From contig JAPKHT010000010.1 in assembly GCA_026646655.1 (NCBI GenBank), positions 1 to 64,000 on the forward strand: a DNA stretch of 64,000 bases, read 5' to 3'. Below the pieces are notes generated by a model. The model was given only the letters and a program-made list of their open reading frames with translations. It was not told the origin of the DNA and searched no databases. The position numbers were made by a program, and so were the translations under genes. This DNA is from JADLBR01 sp020847615 (GTDB taxonomy: Bacteria > Verrucomicrobiota > Verrucomicrobiia > JADLBR01). Positions 60,779-64,000 of this stretch are shown here, piece by piece (the stretch's first letter is position 1; each line of letters begins with the position of its first letter).

Positions 60779-62215
60779 ATGACGGCGGTAATAGGCGCGG
60801 ACAAGATGGCGGTATTGCAGCCGACGGCGGCGACGGTGCGGTTTCTCCGGGGGTTGTTGGCCGACGAGCGGGTGGAGGTGCTCGTGGAGGCGCAGGGGGA
60901 TCGGCTGATGAAGTCCGTGGAGGAGTGGCGGCCGGATCTGGTCGTGCTGGAGCTTGGTCCGGACACCAACGAGGGGCTGGTGTTATTGCAGGGCGTGCGG
61001 GAGTGGAACGCGCAGATGCCGGTGCTGGTTGTCGCGGAGACGAAGGACCCGGAGGTCACGATCGAGGTGATGAAGATGGGCGCATACGACATCATGCACG
61101 CGCCCTTCGACACGAACCAGGCCCGGTTCATCGTGAGGGACGCGCTCAACACGGTCAGGAGCATCAAGTCGTTCCGGGCGGGGGTGAACCCGAGCACGAG
61201 TTTCGTTCCCGAGACGATCGTGGGCAGCACCCCGGCGATGCAGGCGATTTTCAAACTGATAGGGCAGGTGGCGCCCACCAACGCGACGGTGCTGATCACG
61301 GGGGAGAGCGGGGTTGGCAAGGAACTGATCGCGCGGGCGATCTACCGGCACAGCCTGCGGAAGGGCCAGCCATTCATGGCGGTGAATTGCGCGGCGATCC
61401 CGGAGAGCCTGCTGGAGAGCGAGCTTTTTGGGCACGAGAAGGGTTCGTTCACGGGGGCGGCGGGGACCCGGAAGGGGAAGTTCGAGTACTGTGACGAGGG
61501 TACGATCTTCCTGGACGAGGTGGGGGATCTGCCGGTGGGCACGCAGGCGAAGCTGCTGCGGGTGCTCCAGGATGGGGAGTTCACGAGGGTGGGGAGCAAC
61601 GTGGCGATCCGGGTGAACGTGAGGGTGATCGCGGCGACGAACAAGGATCTGGAGGCGGAGATCGAGGCGAAGCGATTCCGCGAAGATCTCTTCTATCGGC
61701 TGAACGTGGTGCGGGTCGAGGTGCCCTCGCTGAGGGAGCGCAAGGAGGACGTGCCGGCGATCAGCCTGGCGATCCTGCGAAAGATCGCCGCGCAGGAGGA
61801 CCTGGGGGTGGTATCGATCTCTCAGGAGGCGATGCAGATATTCCAGGGCTACTCGTGGCCGGGGAACGTGCGCGAGTTGGAGAACTGCATACACCGGGCT
61901 GCGGTGCTGGCGTCCGGGGACGCGATACTGCCGCACCATCTGCCGCAGTCGATTTTGAGCGCCGGGCGCGGGGCGGTGCGTGGGGGGCGGCGCGGCGGGG
62001 GTTTCGAGGAGGCGATGGAGACGATATTGCGGCATGCGGCCGAGCACCCCGATCGTCCGATCCTTGATCTCGTGGAGCACGAGTTGCTCTTGCGGGTCCT
62101 GCGGGAGACCAACGGCAATCAGGTGCAGGCATCGAGGCGGCTTGGGATGGCACGGGCGACGCTGCGCAAGCGAATCGATCAGCTCGGGCTGCACAAAGAG
62201 CTCGGGTATCGATAA
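60779..62215 (+). CDS. Sigma-54-dependent activator with degenerate receiver domain
   Basis: A 478-residue NtrC-like protein. The AAA+ domain is complete: GESGVGKELIAR (Walker A), HEKGSFTGA (the GSFTGA form of the sigma-54 loop), GTIFLDEVGDL (Walker B) and a Fis-type helix-turn-helix (VQASRRLGMARATLRKRI). The N-terminal domain has the receiver fold, but the phospho-acceptor Asp is Glu58 (VVLELGPD), the acid pocket is missing and the conserved Lys is replaced (IMHAPF). It is therefore unlikely to be phosphorylated in the usual way. The start may be ATG 60779 or 60806. The HzsA-like gene follows after 9 bp, so it could regulate it. Confidence 0.9.
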   Translation: MTAVIGADKMAVLQPTAATVRFLRGLLADERVEVLVEAQGDRLMKSVEEWRPDLVVLELGPDTNEGLVLLQGVREWNAQMPVLVVAETKDPEVTIEVMKMGAYDIMHAPFDTNQARFIVRDALNTVRSIKSFRAGVNPSTSFVPETIVGSTPAMQAIFKLIGQVAPTNATVLITGESGVGKELIARAIYRHSLRKGQPFMAVNCAAIPESLLESELFGHEKGSFTGAAGTRKGKFEYCDEGTIFLDEVGDLPVGTQAKLLRVLQDGEFTRVGSNVAIRVNVRVIAATNKDLEAEIEAKRFREDLFYRLNVVRVEVPSLRERKEDVPAISLAILRKIAAQEDLGVVSISQEAMQIFQGYSWPGNVRELENCIHRAAVLASGDAILPHHLPQSILSAGRGAVRGGRRGGGFEEAMETILRHAAEHPDRPILDLVEHELLLRVLRETNGNQVQASRRLGMARATLRKRIDQLGLHKELGYR

Positions 62216-62224
62216 GGGGGGGCG

Positions 62225-64000
62225 GTGAGCTGGCGCATCCTTTGGGCGGTGTCCGTGGCGTGGGTGGCGGCGGTGTCGCGGCCGCATGGCGCGGCGCCGG
62301 CGGAGGTGCCGGCGGTGGCTGAAATCGAGATGGCGCGCTCGGCGGTGGGGGAAGCGATGGCGCGGGCGGGCGCGCGGGAGATCGTGTTCGCGATGCGGAA
62401 GCCGGTGGCCGATGGGCACTGGTACGCGAACTTCGGGTATTACGCGGAGTGCGAGAAGGGCGCTGGGGAGCGGGCGGCGCCGGGTCCCGAGGGCAAGGGC
62501 GTGGCCTATCGCGAGGGAGGGCGGCTGTGCAAGTGGGATGTCGCGAGCGGGCGGGTGACCGTGCTGCTGGATGATCCGCGGGGAGGCGTGCGCGATCCGT
62601 TCGTGGACCATGATGGGCGGACGATCCTGTTCTCGTACCGGGCCGGTGACAGGGAGCATTACCACCTGCACACGATCAACGCGGATGGCACTGGCCTCAG
62701 GCGGCTGACGGACGGGGATTACGACGACATCGAGCCCTGCCGCTTGCCGGATGGGGGGATCGTGTTCGTGTCGAGCCGCTGCAAGCGATGGGTCAATTGC
62801 TGGGCGACGCAGGTGGCCGTGCTGCATCGCTGCGGGCCGGATGGCGGGGGCGTGCGCCCGTTGTCTTCCAACAACGAGCACGACAACACGCCATGGGTGC
62901 TTCCGGACGGGCGGCTGATCTACACGCGATGGGAATACATCGATCGCTCGCAGGTGGACTATCATCACCTGTGGACGACCAACCCGGATGGGACGGGGCA
63001 GATGGTGCACTTCGGCAACCAGCGTCCGGGGCTATTGATGATCGATGCCAAGCCGGTGCCCGGCTCGGAGAAGGTGGTGGCGATTTTTTCGCCGGGCCAC
63101 GGGAGGCGGGATCACGCGGGGACCCTGGCGCTGGTGGACCCGAGGGCGGGCCCGGACGACGCGGCCAGGGCGCGGGTGTTGAACGGCGGGCAGGAGTTTC
63201 GCGATCCCTGGGCATTTGGGGAGGATCGCATCATCGCGGCGCGCGGCGCTGGGATCGTGGCGGTCGACGGCGCCGGCAAGCCCGTGGAGATTTTCGCGCT
63301 GTCGCGGGAGGACCAGGAGGCGGGGTTCCTGCTGCATGAGCCCCGGCCCATACATCCCCGGCGGGCGGAGGGCAGGATCCCCGATCGGATCGAGCCCGGC
63401 AGCCCCGTCGGGCGACTGATCGTCGCGGACATATATCGCGGGCGGAACATGGAGGGTGTGGCCAGGGGCGAGATCAAGAGCTTGCTCGTGCTGGAGTCGT
63501 TGCCAAAACCAATCAATTACACGGGGGGCATGGAGCCGCTGACGTATGGGGGTTCCTTCACGCTGGAGAGGGTGCTGGGCACCGTGCCGGTCGAGGCGGA
63601 CGGATCGGCGCACTTCGAGGCCCCTGCGCTGCGCAGCCTGATTCTGGTGGCGCTGGATAAGGACGGCCTGGCGGTGAAGCGGATGCAGAGTTTTCTGACC
63701 GTTCAGCCGGGCGAGACGACCTCGTGCGTGGGGTGCCACGAGCACCGCGCGCAGACCATCGCGCCGCGGGGCGGGCTGCTGGCGTTGGCCAGGCCCCCCG
63801 ACAGGATCGAGCCCGAGCGCGGGTGCCCCGATGTCCTTGACTACCCGCGGGACATCCAGCCCGTGCTAGACCGGCTGTGCGCGGATTGCCACGGCTACGA
63901 GAAGACGGCGCGGGGCGGGCCCCGGGAGGGGGGTGTCATCCTGACGGGCGACAGGGGGCCGATGTTCTCCCATAGCTATTTCACCATGACGACGCGGGCG
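62225..64000 (+). CDS. HzsA-like multidomain cytochrome c, partial
   Basis: The first 592 codons of an exported protein; the gene continues beyond the window. GTG 62225 follows AAGGGGGG closely and starts a signal peptide (ILWAVSVAWVAAVS). Residues about 50-330 form a WD40/TolB-like propeller (TINADGTGLRRLTDGDYDDI). A beta-domain follows, then two c-type haem sites, CVGCH at residue 501 and CADCH at residue 552. This order, including YDDIEPCRLPDGGIVFVSSR, matches proteins annotated as hydrazine synthase alpha-subunit middle-domain proteins in planctomycetes and verrucomicrobia. True hydrazine synthase needs beta/gamma subunits and is confined to anammox bacteria, so another redox role is likely. 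Confidence 0.75.
   Translation, partial: MSWRILWAVSVAWVAAVSRPHGAAPAEVPAVAEIEMARSAVGEAMARAGAREIVFAMRKPVADGHWYANFGYYAECEKGAGERAAPGPEGKGVAYREGGRLCKWDVASGRVTVLLDDPRGGVRDPFVDHDGRTILFSYRAGDREHYHLHTINADGTGLRRLTDGDYDDIEPCRLPDGGIVFVSSRCKRWVNCWATQVAVLHRCGPDGGGVRPLSSNNEHDNTPWVLPDGRLIYTRWEYIDRSQVDYHHLWTTNPDGTGQMVHFGNQRPGLLMIDAKPVPGSEKVVAIFSPGHGRRDHAGTLALVDPRAGPDDAARARVLNGGQEFRDPWAFGEDRIIAARGAGIVAVDGAGKPVEIFALSREDQEAGFLLHEPRPIHPRRAEGRIPDRIEPGSPVGRLIVADIYRGRNMEGVARGEIKSLLVLESLPKPINYTGGMEPLTYGGSFTLERVLGTVPVEADGSAHFEAPALRSLILVALDKDGLAVKRMQSFLTVQPGETTSCVGCHEHRAQTIAPRGGLLALARPPDRIEPERGCPDVLDYPRDIQPVLDRLCADCHGYEKTARGGPREGGVILTGDRGPMFSHSYFTMTTRA

Noticed and set aside
62225..64000. Calling the last gene a true hydrazine synthase subunit
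   Set aside because: Similarity is to the domain order only; no beta or gamma subunit or anammox gene is seen.

Overview
The window is high-GC DNA with dense bacterial gene packing. Its content points to the Verrucomicrobiota or a relative in the Planctomycetota/Verrucomicrobiota group. The indicators are Tat-exported Gfo/Idh/MocA oxidoreductases, a Cys-type sulfatase, several secreted PQQ-like beta-propeller proteins, an autotransporter-associated beta-strand repeat protein with a PEP-CTERM-type tail, tandem secreted FAD oxidoreductases, a sialidase joined to a DUF1080-like domain, and an HzsA-like multidomain cytochrome. This placement rests on gene content; no 16S gene lies in the window.

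Layout. 1-190: a 5S rRNA and a strong terminator, the tail of an rRNA operon. 589-2526: a TolC-family outer membrane protein. 2690-11335: export and catabolism genes, namely a GH106-like hydrolase, a Gfo/Idh/MocA oxidoreductase with a sulfatase, an SDR reductase and a PhoD-type phosphoesterase. 11447-16615: three BamB/PQQ-like propellers. 16651-25943: nine tightly spaced + strand genes encoding a LuxE/PaaK-like AMP-forming enzyme, a LuxC-like aldehyde dehydrogenase, an iron alcohol dehydrogenase, a propeller lipoprotein, a HemN-like radical SAM enzyme, a chorismate-lyase-like protein, a 4HBT thioesterase, a DMT-type membrane protein and a phenylacetate-CoA-ligase-like enzyme. I read this as a candidate pathway that makes and reduces a chorismate-derived aromatic acid; it is the best candidate here for an undescribed system.

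25954-32086: a cation/proton antiporter facing an SsuD-like flavin monooxygenase, then the circularly permuted ATP-grasp / alpha-E / transglutaminase trio, preceded by a good sigma-54-like sequence. 32143-35588: a second Gfo/Idh/MocA protein and the PEP-CTERM surface protein. 35722-44156: two paralogous double-FAD oxidoreductases, one with an inserted discoidin-like domain. Between them lie a REPIN-like pair of palindromes, an unknown membrane protein and a small coiled-coil protein. 44137-45759: a GDPD remnant, a deleted IS66-family element and tRNA-Thr(CGU).

45888-49492: two small hypothetical genes, a DEAD-box helicase and the sialidase/DUF1080 protein. 49594-64000: a long + strand run with an NtrB/NtrC-type pair, a GT39-like membrane glycosyltransferase, PRPP synthetase, an AsmA-like protein, argC and argJ (overlapping), a second sigma-54 activator with a degenerate receiver, and the start of the HzsA-like cytochrome, which runs off the window.

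Most long open frames on the opposite strand of real genes are by-products of high GC and were left out. Start codons were moved where a Shine-Dalgarno sequence, a signal peptide or family length supported a different one.
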